The translations under genes were made by a program, and so were the position numbers. The notes under the pieces were generated by a model. That model saw nothing but the letters and a program-made list of their open reading frames with translations. It was not told the DNA's origin and did no database searches. Below, one piece after another: positions 1 to 10,390 of a stretch of DNA of 64,000 bases (the first letter of the stretch is position 1; each line of letters begins with the position of its first letter). Source of the stretch: Guillardia theta CCMP2712 (taxonomy: Eukaryota; Cryptophyceae; Pyrenomonadales; Geminigeraceae); contig NW_005434555.1 in NCBI RefSeq assembly GCF_000315625.1, positions 94,106-158,105 of the forward strand, written 5' to 3'.

Positions 1-181
1 CCCTCCCTCCCTCCCTCCCTCCCCTCCCTCCTCCTCTCCCCTCTCCCTCCCCTCCTCCTCTCCCCTCCCCTCCCTTCCTCCTCCTCTCCCCTCCCCCTCC
101 CCTCCCTCCTCCTCCTTCCCCCCCTCCCTCCCCCTCCTCTCGCTCCCCTCCCCTCCCCTCCTCTCCCCCCCTCCCCTCCCT
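1..181. repeat. CCCTCC/CCTCCT polypyrimidine tract
   Basis: Almost pure C/T on the given strand, built from imperfect CCCTCC and CCTCCT units. It lies upstream of the first gene and may extend beyond the window. No coding signal is seen. Confidence 0.9.
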
Positions 182-422
182 ATTGCTCATGTCCCATAGA
201 CTCTTCTCCCCTCCCTTCTTGCCTCCTCCCTCCCCATCTTACCTTGTCTTCTCCATTCTTACTTATCTCTCATCTCAACAGCAATACCTTGAACATGCTA
301 CTTTCTCCTCTGCTTGTTATAATCTGCAATTGTTTTCACTTTTAGGATGCCTGCTCCGTTATCCTTATCCGATGCAAATAACAAATGTTGACATCGACTT
401 TGATTTACTTTTCGCCAGGATC

Positions 423-1115
423 ATGATGCGCCTGTTCTTTCTGCTGCTCGTGCTTTCAGCCCCTTCCACTGCTTCCGACGCTCCTATGAAATGCAGTGAC
501 GCAACAGATTGTCTCGAGTGCTTCATGAAGCAGGTGATCTACCGCACTCAAATGTCTTCTCTCCTCTGACATCCGATGCTCAGGAATGTGTCCTGAACCC
601 CGATGGCAGCCAAACCTGCACACCCTGTGGTTGGTGCACGGTGGAGCTCGATGAATGGAACGCAGACGTGAAGGGAGCATGCATCAAGATCTACAACTCT
701 ACCACAGACTTCTGTAAGGCGTACAAGGCACACGCTTTCGGCTTCTGCCCTGACAAGTGATGGATCAACCAAGTCTCGTCTGTCATGGTTCTGATGTTCC
801 GAGCACAGGGTATGCCAGGCCGGCAGTCAGGACTGTGTTTGTGCATCGAACGTCTGCCCTGTGGTGAATGTCTTCCTTCACCTGCTCTCTCTCGAGGGAG
901 TTGGTTTTCTCCTATTCCTCATCTTCATTTGCATCGTGGGTAAGTGTCTCATTTGCAGCGTCTCTGGGACTAACTCCGACGCCGCAGCCATGATGAGCGC
1001 ATGCACGTTGATGTGCTGCTTCCGCACTCCCCCGAGGCAGATTGTCCTTGTGCGTGAGTCTCACGAGGATCCCGGACTTCTCAATCAGACGGAGGAGGAT
1101 TACCAGAGACTGTAA
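423..1115 (+). CDS. Small Cys-rich single-pass membrane protein
   Basis: I resolve three exons: 423-533, 584-756 and 809-1115. The introns of 50 and 52 nt have GTGATC/GTGATG donors and CAG acceptors, and all phases agree (591 nt, 196 residues). The start ATG at 423 opens a classic signal peptide (MMRLFFLLLVLS followed by small residues). A Cys-rich ectodomain follows, with CxxC and CxxCxxC-type spacing, then one strongly hydrophobic segment (about residues 140-158, FLLFLIFICIVG) and a short tail rich in Cys at the membrane edge and acidic at the C-terminus. It is therefore a type I membrane protein of the secretory pathway. I recognise no named family. An AATAAA-like polyadenylation signal lies at about 1243, just before the convergent RING gene. 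Confidence 0.75.
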
Positions 1116-1335
1116 CTGCTGAACTGAATCCCCTCCAATGTTACAGCTTCATCTGATCTGTCCTGTCCCTCGTGCCGTGCTGACTTTTGAAAAGCTTTGC
1201 ATAACCCTTTGTAATATAGTGTAATCTGTTTTGAATATGGTGAATAAAAAAGGTGTTGTGGGGATCGTGTGTTTGACTCACTGTACTAAAACACTTCTTC
1301 AATCGACACATTCTATCGTTAACTTTGGCGAGAAA

Positions 1336-2238
1336 TCAGAACAATGGCCTGAAATCCGCATCATAGTACTCAGTCCCCCATGCTAACCTCCTAGTTCCAG
1401 TAGCGTCCGTCATGAAGCATCGTGCTCCGGACTCCGACACCGTGTTCATGAGCTCCCTAATGTTGCAAACCTCTACCCATTGTTTCCCTACCCCTTCAGC
1501 CTTCATCATCGCCTCCTCCCGCACTTCTCCCTTCATTTGATGATGATTTAGGCGATTGTAGCGAGGGTTGCACGACTCGACCTCACAGCGGCAGCAGGGG
1601 CAAGTATTGTGAATTTGCAGCCAGTTCGTAATGCACTGCTCGTGAAAACAGTGTTCGCACGGCATCTCCTTGGTCCCTTCGCAAAGCGCCAATTGACAGA
1701 TCGCGCAAACGTCGGTCCCATCACCCTCGGTTGACTGCAACTGACCGATGGCGTAGGAGGAGGCGGGCGGATTCACAGGGTCGGGACGAGTAGTCTTCCT
1801 GCTCCTCAAATATAGCTCGCTAATGAAGTACTCCGACAGGCCGCCGTATGCTATCGGAAGCTTTTCTGCTGTTCTGAGGACGGGTCCTAAAGGTGGCACC
1901 TCCTCTCTGTTCTCAATGCTGCCGCTGCGAGTCCGATCCCGACGATGAGCACGTCGTTGGCTCGAACTCCGATAAGAGTTTTGGCTTGAATTGGAAAATT
2001 TCCGTTTTCTGTTGCCGTTCAACGAATGGATACTCTGCTGCCTTGATTCAGGGGCAATACCTTCGTACCCTGTTTCCGATAGATCAGGAGAGTTTGAGGA
2101 CTCCTCGTTCAAGTAGTCAAGGCTGGTCTTGCTCTCTTCGCCAATCGATTCATCATGCAAAGCTCGATCATGAAGGCCCGATCTGCGAGCCCCAAGAGCA
2201 ACAGAGAGCTCCAGGTCAGATACATAAACCAGAGGCAT
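1336..2238 (-). CDS. RING-H2 finger protein, probable E3 ubiquitin ligase
   Basis: A single open frame of 300 residues from ATG 2238. A RING-H2 finger spans about residues 178-216, with ligands C178, C181, C194, H196, H199, C202, C213 and C216 in canonical C3H2C3 order. The N-terminal half is Ser/Arg-rich and probably disordered; no membrane segment is seen. By family, such proteins recruit an E2 and ubiquitinate substrates; the substrate cannot be inferred. The frame stays open upstream of the ATG to about 2327 and there encodes a plausible CEYCFTGKDS stretch with a CxxC pair, so a 5' exon may be missing and the true start may lie further up. It is convergent with the preceding gene, about 90 bp after that gene's AATAAA. 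Confidence 0.75.
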   Translation of the reverse strand: MPLVYVSDLELSVALGARRSGLHDRALHDESIGEESKTSLDYLNEESSNSPDLSETGYEGIAPESRQQSIHSLNGNRKRKFSNSSQNSYRSSSQRRAHRRDRTRSGSIENREEVPPLGPVLRTAEKLPIAYGGLSEYFISELYLRSRKTTRPDPVNPPASSYAIGQLQSTEGDGTDVCAICQLALCEGTKEMPCEHCFHEQCITNWLQIHNTCPCCRCEVESCNPRYNRLNHHQMKGEVREEAMMKAEGVGKQWVEVCNIRELMNTVSESGARCFMTDATGTRRLAWGTEYYDADFRPLF

Positions 2239-4359
2239 CCGAGGACGTAAGGAGTCTTTCCCAGTGAAACAATATTCGCACCCCGATAGATGGGAAGATG
2301 CTACAACACGCGGCCTCGATGGTGTTCAGGTAGGATTGAGCGAGAGGGATGTAACAGTGGAGACGAAGCTCGAGAAAGCAAGACAACAAAGCGATATGAA
2401 GCGGGAAGAAGAACAGGAGGGTCCGAGGTTGGTTCGAAGGAGGGTGAAGGAGCAGGAACGGAAAGGATTTCGGATGTCGCGTCTCGAAGAACAGGGGGTG
2501 GGTGACCGTATTTTGAGAGAATGGGTGGGGTCATCAATGGAAAAGGGTGGGTAGTGATGATTTGGGGTAGTCACTACACCGGTTATTTGATAAGCCTCAA
2601 ACAGATGTAAATTGGGCAGGGGTAGCAAACATCATGAAAATTCTGGGTGGAGTTGACTTGACAATGGTAGGCCATATCAAAAGGGGTAGTACTTTCTACC
2701 ACCGGTGGTTGGTTTGATGTATCGGATGTAAGCGAGTTTCTTGTCAGCAGGACATCGGACCCCCGTAGTAAAGTTTGAGTAGTAATTTTGGTACGGTTGG
2801 CCTCGGCTTGTTTATACAAACAAGTACCGATCTACTGATACACTAAATACGTGGAATTAATTGTTTTGAACCACAATCACAAGATACTCCGTATACATTT
2901 TTTTTAGACATACCGGAATAATTGTTCATATCCGAATATTTGCTACTGATCATCAAACCACCGAGAAGGAAACAGTACCTCTGAGGATTCATATTATTGA
3001 AACGTATTATATCAGTTAGTACCGGCTAGTAGGCTAAAAGTTGCTGTGTTTTGCTGACGCATCTCGAGGCCTCAAACCACTTCTCAAGTAAAAATGCACC
3101 CTGACGTTTTACCACAGCCATAGGGGTGGTGGTCCAATGTTGCCGTGAAGTGTTAACCATGCTGACATGCTGACGGCAGGCATGAGTGCAGTTGCTTGCT
3201 TGTGACTGGTTCACATACCCCTCTACCTAAACGATATTCTAATTGCTGCTCTAATGGATGATGCATATCACCCAGACTATGCCATTCGAGACTCCACCAT
3301 AGAATTTTACGAGCCTTGTTCCCAATTCCCAAACGAGTTCATCCTATGCATGACTACCTACGATATCTGTTATGGCCAGCTCTTTTAAATATCGACAGGG
3401 CATCTCCTGACCACAGGGCGACCACTTTCACCTGCCCTGTCGAGTCTCTATTCTCCTTGTCCAATATTTTTCTGTCTTCTCATCATGCTAATTCAAATAT
3501 TGAGGCCAGCGCGTTTCAAGACAAATCACCCACCCCCTTGGTCCCATGAGAAATTTCCACATACTCCCTACTAATTGAATCAAGTACCCCTTGTGTTGGC
3601 CCACCCCACCACCCGTGTAAAAGGGACTTGAGGGATTTTACTTGGGGAATAGTGCAGGGATTGCAGGGGGAAACGAGTAAGGTTGCCGCGGCCATGAAGA
3701 AACAGCCCTACAACGAGGAGGACAAGGCCGTGATGGCACGATAAAATCGCAATATTCTCGGAGTCAGAGCATCGGTGGTGATCTAATATTTTTCGCTCAA
3801 CCGATGCATCCGTGCATTGTGGCTCTTTTGTCATCTTCTGTCGATCCTCTGTTCGACGTCATCAAGAGTTTTCGAATGGCCTGATGAAGAGGTGAGATTG
3901 AATCCGTTGCACATTTGATTGCGTCAGCAAAGACTTTGATTATGTGTGCGATATGCGTGAAAATCTAGAAAATGAATCCATGTGTATTTCCCTAGTCTGA
4001 AAAGAGCGACAATCACTCGCTGAGTACGATTTCTTACAATCACTCGCTGAGTATGATGAAGAAATCGTTAATTCATTCGCTTATAGCTGAGCGACATCAA
4101 TGAAGAATTACACGAGGCCTCTTCTGACTCACTTTACTCGAAGCTTAGAAAGTTAAAGCATCGTTTTCATTTTAGGCTAGAGAAAGATTTTTGTTTGTTT
4201 TGCCAACACCTGAAACTGGTCCTTTTTGCACGCAGATCTTCGGAGAATGGATCACACGAAGCACTTCTTGATGATTCGGAGAGTTGTTGACATGTAAAAC
4301 AAATGGAATATCTAGGATAGTAATCACGTCTGATACTAGAATCGATGACTTGATTTATT
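2239..4359. other. Intergenic region with GGGGTA/TACCCC elements
   Basis: I see no convincing gene. At 2540-2720 several GGGGTAG runs occur near an ACTACACCGG motif and a CTACCACCGGTGGTTGG palindrome-like stretch. At 3530-3630 a related TACCCC-rich island follows. At 4007-4056 the motif AATCACTCGCTGAGTA is directly repeated. The rest is unremarkable. A 16-codon open stretch near 3693 is too short to call. Confidence 0.5.
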
Positions 4360-4860
4360 TTATTTTTTTGTATAATCTTGTAAAATATATGAGACGAACA
4401 ATCCTTCAATAGGAAAGCGTAGATCATGAATATACAAATCATCGCTTGAATTCACAGCGACCATGACCTTCAAGTTACCCAAAACCTCAGTGATAGGCCG
4501 CGGCTGTGTGGCCCGTGATTGCGACTGAGTCACTGTGTTCCGACTCGGCGAGTTCAATGTAAGCTCAGTGGCATACTCATCGTGCCGAGCCAGTTGAGCT
4601 GAACTCGAACTCGAACTCGGACATGCTGAGTCACCTCGCGGCAGCAACGAGCAGTGACTTGCCGATGATGACATGCGGCTCAGCGGCGGCAGGCTGCATG
4701 CCAGAGAGATTGAAGGATAGACACGAGCCAGCCTCGCTGAAAGGACACTGAAATAAAAAGGCAGAGAAATGTTCATATCGTAGGCAGCTATTTTCCCATC
4801 AGCTGCCCTCCCTCGATTAGGTACAATGCTAGGAGCCGCGGTGCTAGAGGTGGCGTACAT
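4360..4860 (-). CDS. Hypothetical protein (doubtful)
   Basis: An open frame of 166 codons starts at ATG 4860 and overlaps the 5' end of the rightward TMEM223-like gene. Its N-terminus is hydrophobic around residues 30-50; the middle is a low-complexity Ser-rich run. The last 40 residues look more protein-like (a VLGNLKVMVAV stretch). I recognise no family. It may be a chance frame in the shared promoter of a divergent pair, or the gene opposite may start further downstream than drawn. Confidence 0.2.
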   Translation of the reverse strand: MYATSSTAAPSIVPNRGRAADGKIAAYDMNISLPFYFSVLSARLARVYPSISLACSLPPLSRMSSSASHCSLLPRGDSACPSSSSSSAQLARHDEYATELTLNSPSRNTVTQSQSRATQPRPITEVLGNLKVMVAVNSSDDLYIHDLRFPIEGLFVSYILQDYTKK

Positions 4861-6421
4861 GCAAGGAAGAAGGAAGACTTATCCTTCCCTGCCTTCTCTC
4901 CCTCAATCGTTGTATGCTGTCAAGCTTATAGCTCCCTCCTCTTGGAAGATCGCGTCCCGTCCGCTGGCTTCATTTTCTCTGGCATGGACGCATTCTTCCT
5001 GCAAAGTTTGCCGATCTGCTCCGTCTGCTTGCAGGACGTTCATGGACAGACGACAGATTCGGCATGACGAGACTGGGAGAAGCACTCCCCTTCCTCGCCA
5101 TGCCCTCCTTCATGGAGTTTCAAGAAGCTTGCTTTCCCGTTCAGCGACCCAGTCGTGCTTGACAGTCGGACGTGGTAAGGAGGGATATGTGGATGCCTGT
5201 GGCGTGAGATTTGGTTTGAAAGGATTGCGCGCTATGAGCACGCCCAGCAAGGATAGAGAGGTCATGTACGAGAGCCGCTCGATCAGCACCCTCCAGGTGA
5301 GCTGAGACGCTCGATGATGCGCCATCGGTGATGCGACTCATCTCAGAACCTTGCCATGGGAAGCGTCGCACAGACCGCCATCTGCTGTTTGGTGGGGGGA
5401 CTGCTTGCATTCCATCCTGCGGTACAGACTGACAGCCCAACATACATTCTGTGACGCTTTTGTTCAGGCGGCGTCCAGCGCATGGCTTCCAGGATGGACA
5501 CTGCAGGGCCGTGCTTTCCTTAGCGGCATCATCGTTGGGTTCGGTTGTACCATTACGATGGGGGCGCGCGCGTTTGTTACCAAGCAGATCGTCAGAGTCT
5601 CCTCGTCTCCTCATTCCCCAGGTGAGGACATGTTTGTAGATAATGCCTGGTCTCCATAAGTGGAGGAGAGGAGGGGCGGGTGGTGGGGGGGGCAGGGTAG
5701 CCATGGGTTTGGAGATGATGAAAGAGGTAACGGAGGCGAGGGTAACTCTTGTTCAAAGATGAGATCGAGATTGATGTCATGAGCTTTCCCTCGGGCGTGA
5801 CTGTGCATCGTCTTCCAGCGAAAGAGGTGAGTGGAGCCGTTGAAGTCTATTTGCGCTTACTCACGCTGCCCTCCTCTCTTTCTCTCCCTCCTCTTGTTTG
5901 TGCTCTCAGTTCTACGCCATCACCGCCGGTATTCCTTCCTCTTTCTTCTACTATTTCCCTCCATGATGTCATGTCAGCGTACGGCGAGTTCGACATCGAC
6001 AAGGAGGCAGCGGGAGCGGTGAAGCACATGGAACGCAATCCTCTTCCTCCTCATCCGCCCTGCAGGCCCCCATGCTGCCCGTCTACGTCGGCGGCTCAGT
6101 GAAGAACACGCTCATGATCGACATGAGGTGAGCTTGTCTCTCTTCTCCCGCCGGGTGACATGGGGCAACGCAGAGGAAAATTTCTCCACAAGGATCGCAT
6201 GCAGGAGCTGCTTGTAAGGGCCTGGTAGTTGCTGCTCCAGACGGCTGACCGCAATGCCCGTCCAGGTGTCCGTCCCGGATGTAGATGAAGAAATGTTGAA
6301 GAATGAGTGAGTGAGCGAGTGCAATGGAGGACAAACTCTGCGGTAATGAATCATCCTTATGCCCCCTCTTGTGAACAATGGTGACTGCAGCTACGGAAGC
6401 TTCGCTAAGCTTGAGAATTGA
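4826..6421 (+). CDS. TMEM223-like two-span membrane protein
   Basis: Eight exons join in frame: 4826-5296, 5347-5421, 5468-5621, 5759-5826, 5910-5928, 5978-6018, 6066-6127 and 6391-6421 (306 residues). Intron phases agree at every junction; exon 5 is only 19 nt. The mature part has a hydrophobic segment (QTAICCLVGGLLAFH), a second one (FLSGIIVGFGCTITMGARAFV) and then a beta-rich tail ending in APMLPVYVGG and IDMSYGSF. This order resembles TMEM223, a mitochondrial inner-membrane protein tied to cytochrome oxidase biogenesis; the match is by pattern only. The N-terminus is basic and Ser-rich, like a transit peptide. Start is uncertain: ATGs at 4826, 4859 and 5042 are in frame, and 5042 would avoid overlap with the opposite frame. 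Confidence 0.6.
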
Positions 6422-7017
6422 GCGCTGAATGGCAGGCAGTTACCTTCTCAGTACATTTGATCTCTCCTATTTCATGAAACTCTACAACCAAACTGCTCTG
6501 CTTCAGTTGGTTTGCGAACAAGTTTCATGTTGCATGTGTCATACTTCCCCACCTCATCTCCTCCTGAATGCGATCTCCTGCCCTCCCTCCTGTCTATACG
6601 ACTCTGCTGCAAAATCTGCTTCTCCCTAGTCACCTCTGCACTATCTTCTCACCTCACCCACCTTTTCTCCACTCTCCTGTCCTCAAGGATCTCTGCACCC
6701 TTCCCTTCTCTTCTCTCTCGTTCTATCTCCTTTCCACCATGACCTCTTCTCTTCTCTTCCCGCGTCCTCTCTCTTCTCTCTTCTTCCTGCTACTTCGCTT
6801 ATTCGTGCTTCTCTCCTCCCTTCACGCACTCCTGCATTGTGTCTCGTAGTGATCCCACAAGTTTACTACCCTACCCATACATCAAAGTACCCACCCTATA
6901 TTGGATCATTCAAATTTGGAGTAATAGAGGGTACTCGACCGGAGGCATACCTCCCTACCCACCCCTATGAAGGATAATCCGGAATCAAATCAAGTTGGTC
7001 TCATCATCATCCCTCCA
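6422..7017. other. CT-rich 3' flank and a TACCC island
   Basis: 6530-6850 is pyrimidine-rich without a credible gene. 6855-6970 is a TACCC-rich stretch (CTACCCTACCC, then CCACCCTA, then CTACCCACCCC) like other islands in the window. Confidence 0.5.
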
Positions 7018-7510
7018 TCCGATATCTCCTCCTCCTCCTCCTCCTCCTCCTCCTCAAGCACCATCTTCTCCTTCACCTCCTTCTCCTCTATCTCCTTCAC
7101 CACTACCTCCTCCTCAAGCACCTCCTCCTCCTCAAGCACCACCTCCTCCTTCACCTCCTTCACCTCCTCCTCCTCCTTCACCACCTCCTCAAGCACCATC
7201 ACCTCCTTCGCCTCTATCTCCCTCACCACCACTACCTTCTCCTCAAGCACCTCCTCCTCCTTCACCTCCTTCGCCTCTATCTCCTCCTACTCCTCCTCCT
7301 TCACCTCCTTCACCTCCTCCTCCTCCTTCACCACCACCACCTCCTCCTCAAGCACCATCTCCTCCTTCACCTCCTTCGCCTCTATCTCCTTCACCACCTC
7401 CTCCTCAAACACCATCTCCTTCACATCCTTCACCTCCTCCTTCACCTCCTTCACCTCCTCCTCCTCCTTCACCACCACCTCCTCCTTCACCTCCTTCACC
7501 TAGACCACCA
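7018..7510 (+). repeat. CCTCCT/TTCACC trinucleotide-based low-complexity block
   Basis: About 490 bp composed almost wholly of CTC, CCT, TCA and AGC triplets (units such as TCCTCCTTCACC and CTCAAGCACC). All three forward frames and one reverse frame are open, giving Ser/Phe/Thr-, Pro/Ser- and Glu/Val/Lys-rich peptides. A Pro/Ser-rich reading from about 6995 could mimic an extensin-like protein. I treat it as a simple-repeat block, since no flanking domain, signal peptide or splice pattern ties it to a gene. Confidence 0.75.
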
Positions 7511-7931
7511 TCCATCTACTCCTTCACCACCTCATCCACCTCAACCACCTACACCCACACCACCATTACCCCCAACTGCATGACTATCTCCATGAGCAAC
7601 GTCCTCCATGCTTGCTGTTCTTCCTCGACCCCTTCATCTCTCAACACTATCCACCTCTACCATCCCTCACGATTTGCAACATGTTTGACAATCCAAAGAG
7701 CCATATGATTAGAATCGTGAAAGATGGGGTATAGAGCTTCGAGGGGAACAAGAGCGAACAGTTCAACAACAATGCGCTGTTGCCTCATGGTAGCATCTCG
7801 GTGCATTTGACAATCTAAACAGGTCGACATTCCGATCGACGTTACTCCGAGAATCAGAGGAAGGGTTTGAGGATACAGCACCCACGGATTTCAGCACATG
7901 GGGTTGGCGTCGTCGAGACCCTGTCTGCAAG
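7511..7931. other. Intergenic stretch
   Basis: I see no supported gene here. Short frames exist on both strands but lack domains or convincing splice sites. Some 5' exon of the next gene could lie here. Confidence 0.4.
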
Positions 7932-9885
7932 ATGCATGCTGCGAGCAACGACCGAGGGACGAGCGGAATGAGGTATATCACCGAGGAATCCAGCGGCCAC
8001 TTGTCAGCGATAACTGGAAGGAGTTTGCATGCGACGTTGAGAGCAGCAGGCACGCAGGCAACGCGGCCAAAGAAGGAGACGAAGAGAGCGGAATGCCGAT
8101 TATGTCTGATAGCGGTCGGTCTCCTTGGTCCGTACATGTCGGGCAAACTTATCGTCATTGCAGACCTCAAACGACGCTCTCTGTTGATAGCAGCAGAGAT
8201 AGGAGATACAGAGTTTGTTTCTCACCTCGTCAAGGTGCTGTTGACAGTGCTGTTGCTGTATCCTCCTGAAATGTGTCGATAGAGTGGCGACTGTTCAGTC
8301 CACGATCGAGATGAGTTCGGTCGGACTGCATTGCATCTTGCAGCAGCAAACGGTCAAGAAAACTCAAGTTTGATCCTCTACTCTCCTCATTTGATTACAC
8401 AAACAGGCCACATCGACACCTCAAACTTGCTTCTGTCTCTCGGCGCAGACCTGTGGGCTTATGACAAGTAAGCAAGAGATGTTGTTTCTCTCTCACAAGT
8501 TGATGACGCTTCTTGTCTCCTATGACTTCTGTCGAAACAGGGAGAATAGGACACCCATGATGCTTGCAGCTATGAACAACAGGAACTTCTTGCTCTCTCT
8601 TGCAAAGTTTGCTAACTTGACGTTTTTTTATCAGACATGAAATGGTGTTCAACCTGGAGAAGCGGTGAAGGGAAACTATCCTGGACGATTATGCTGATCT
8701 CCTTGCAAGGTGCATGACACCAAGAGGACAGCGATACGCTTCGAACAACGACATGTAACAAGGGCTAAGGCGCCAGGATGCTGTTGATCTTGACATTGTG
8801 CAGGTCGAGCCACTACACAGCATTCTCACCAGCAAAGTCAGAGTCCCGCGGACCCGGTGCTTGAAACTTGTCCCACTGAAATTCTTGCCTTTCTGCTGTT
8901 GACAACTCCGACAGATAGCGTCAGCAAGCTGGTCAGCCCAGACTCCCGCGCAGAGCAACAGTAATGCGTGTGAAACGACAAGAGCAGTAGACTATATGAC
9001 CGCAACTCCCTCAGCTCACCCCCGATGAAGAACGCCTGGCAGACCGTGTGCCAGACTACAGGTGACCCTCCCTCCTCTGCTTGCCCTTGTGACGATGCTC
9101 CTTCTCCTGCAGAAGTGGAAACTGTCAAGGAGATCAGCGTGAATTTTCCGAACACAGTAAGGCGCAGAAGGAGAGGAATGAGGCTGATACTGCTGCTGCT
9201 GCTAGTTTGATGAGCACAACTCTCCCATACGGCTCAAGTACATGCTTGTTCCACAAAGGTCTAACGATGGGGAAGAAAACGGCTATCAGCATGTCGTCTC
9301 CTACGTCGACCCCTTAGGTAATCAGGAGAGAGTTTGCGCTCTTGAGCAAGCCTGCCAATGCATTCTTTGCGCTGTGATGTATTTTTCTGTCCTCAAGTTC
9401 TCTTGCCATGTTTTCCTGAGTTTCTATTCTCCTGTATCTGTTGCATCTTCATATTGGTGTGAGTGCTGCTGCTTTCTCACACTGCTGTGATCGCTGCTGG
9501 TGTCTCCTGCAGTATTGAAAGACAAGAGTGACATCAAGGTACCACCATGTCAGCAGTGTCGAGTCATCCTGACTGTTGATATCAGGCCGGAGATGTGCTC
9601 TTGAAAATCGGCGACATCAGCTTGCAAGGTCGCTTTTCTCGCTCTTCCTCACTTTCCCCGCCTTAGTATGAAGAACAGGGCGCAGCAATGATATGGCTGT
9701 GCAGCTGCTGCGAAGACAGGTAGGGACGGGAAACGTGATTGGCATATCTTCATCTTCTGCTGTTTCTTGGTTCTTGATCCCTTCTGATTTTCTCTGTCAT
9801 CGTCCTATGCATGCTACAGTGCTCGCGCCATGTTGATCTTCATCCCTCCTCCCACGTGCTCTTCTTCCACCATTACCTCCTCCTT

Positions 9886-9944
<59 letters not shown>

Positions 9945-10060
9945 CACATCCTGTAAATGCTACCATTCTCATCTTTCCTCCTCTTCGTTAGGCCGGGTCT
10001 CGGGTTCGACTTGTTTTGCTGGAGAGATATCAGCATAAGAAAAACACCTTCACATTCTAA
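7932..10060 (+). CDS. Ankyrin-repeat plus PDZ-domain protein (internal exons partly unresolved)
   Basis: 5' part: exons 7932-8234, 8283-8352, 8407-8467 and 8541-8606 join in phase and encode ankyrin repeats (LLIAAEIGD, then FGRTALHLAAANGHID and LLLSLGADLW, then NRTPMMLAAM). 3' part: exons 9025-9061, 9113-9156, 9206-9317, 9513-9538, 9586-9628, 9679-9719 and 9992-10060 join in phase and encode a PDZ-like domain (AGDVLLKIGDISLQGR, then a helix, then GSRVRLVLLERYQ) ending at TAA. Between 8607 and 9024 coding-like stretches run on (PADPVLETCPTEILAFLLL and DSVSKLVSPDSR), leading in frame into the PDZ exons, so one gene is likelier than two. Both domains are protein-interaction modules; no catalytic role is implied. 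If split, ATG 9025 would start a 123-residue PDZ protein. Confidence 0.6.
9884..9942 (+). repeat. (ATC)n microsatellite
   Basis: About 19 uninterrupted ATC units within the last intron (9720-9991) of the ankyrin/PDZ gene. Confidence 0.95.
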
Positions 10061-10390
10061 TGCGGTCAGGTGAAGAATCAGATGGCGGTTGTTGGAGGCT
10101 GGAAAAGTGGAGCGAAACAAGGAGCGGGAGTAGGAGGAGGGGAAGGGGCAGGAGGCCGCTCCGTGCATATTTCATGTTTGTGTACAAAGAAAGAACGAAA
10201 CGAAATGCAATGATTTCACAAAGTCGTCTGTTCTTACTGTCAAGTACCAGCATCTTTCATTCGAACCTCTCTCCCTCCCTCCCCCTGCCCCTCTCCCATC
10301 CTCCCTCCTACTAGGAAAAGGCCTTTTCCTAGTCGTTTGTTGAGACCCTTCCATCCGGCCCCTTTCCATTCCCTCCCCGCCCCCCTTGAA

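Noticed and set aside
3693-3743. Mini-gene MKKQPYNEEDKAVMAR
   Set aside because: Only 16 codons, no domain, no supporting neighbours.
6995-7708. Extensin-like Pro/Ser-rich protein gene
   Set aside because: All three forward frames of the block are open because of triplet composition; there is no signal peptide, domain or splice support.
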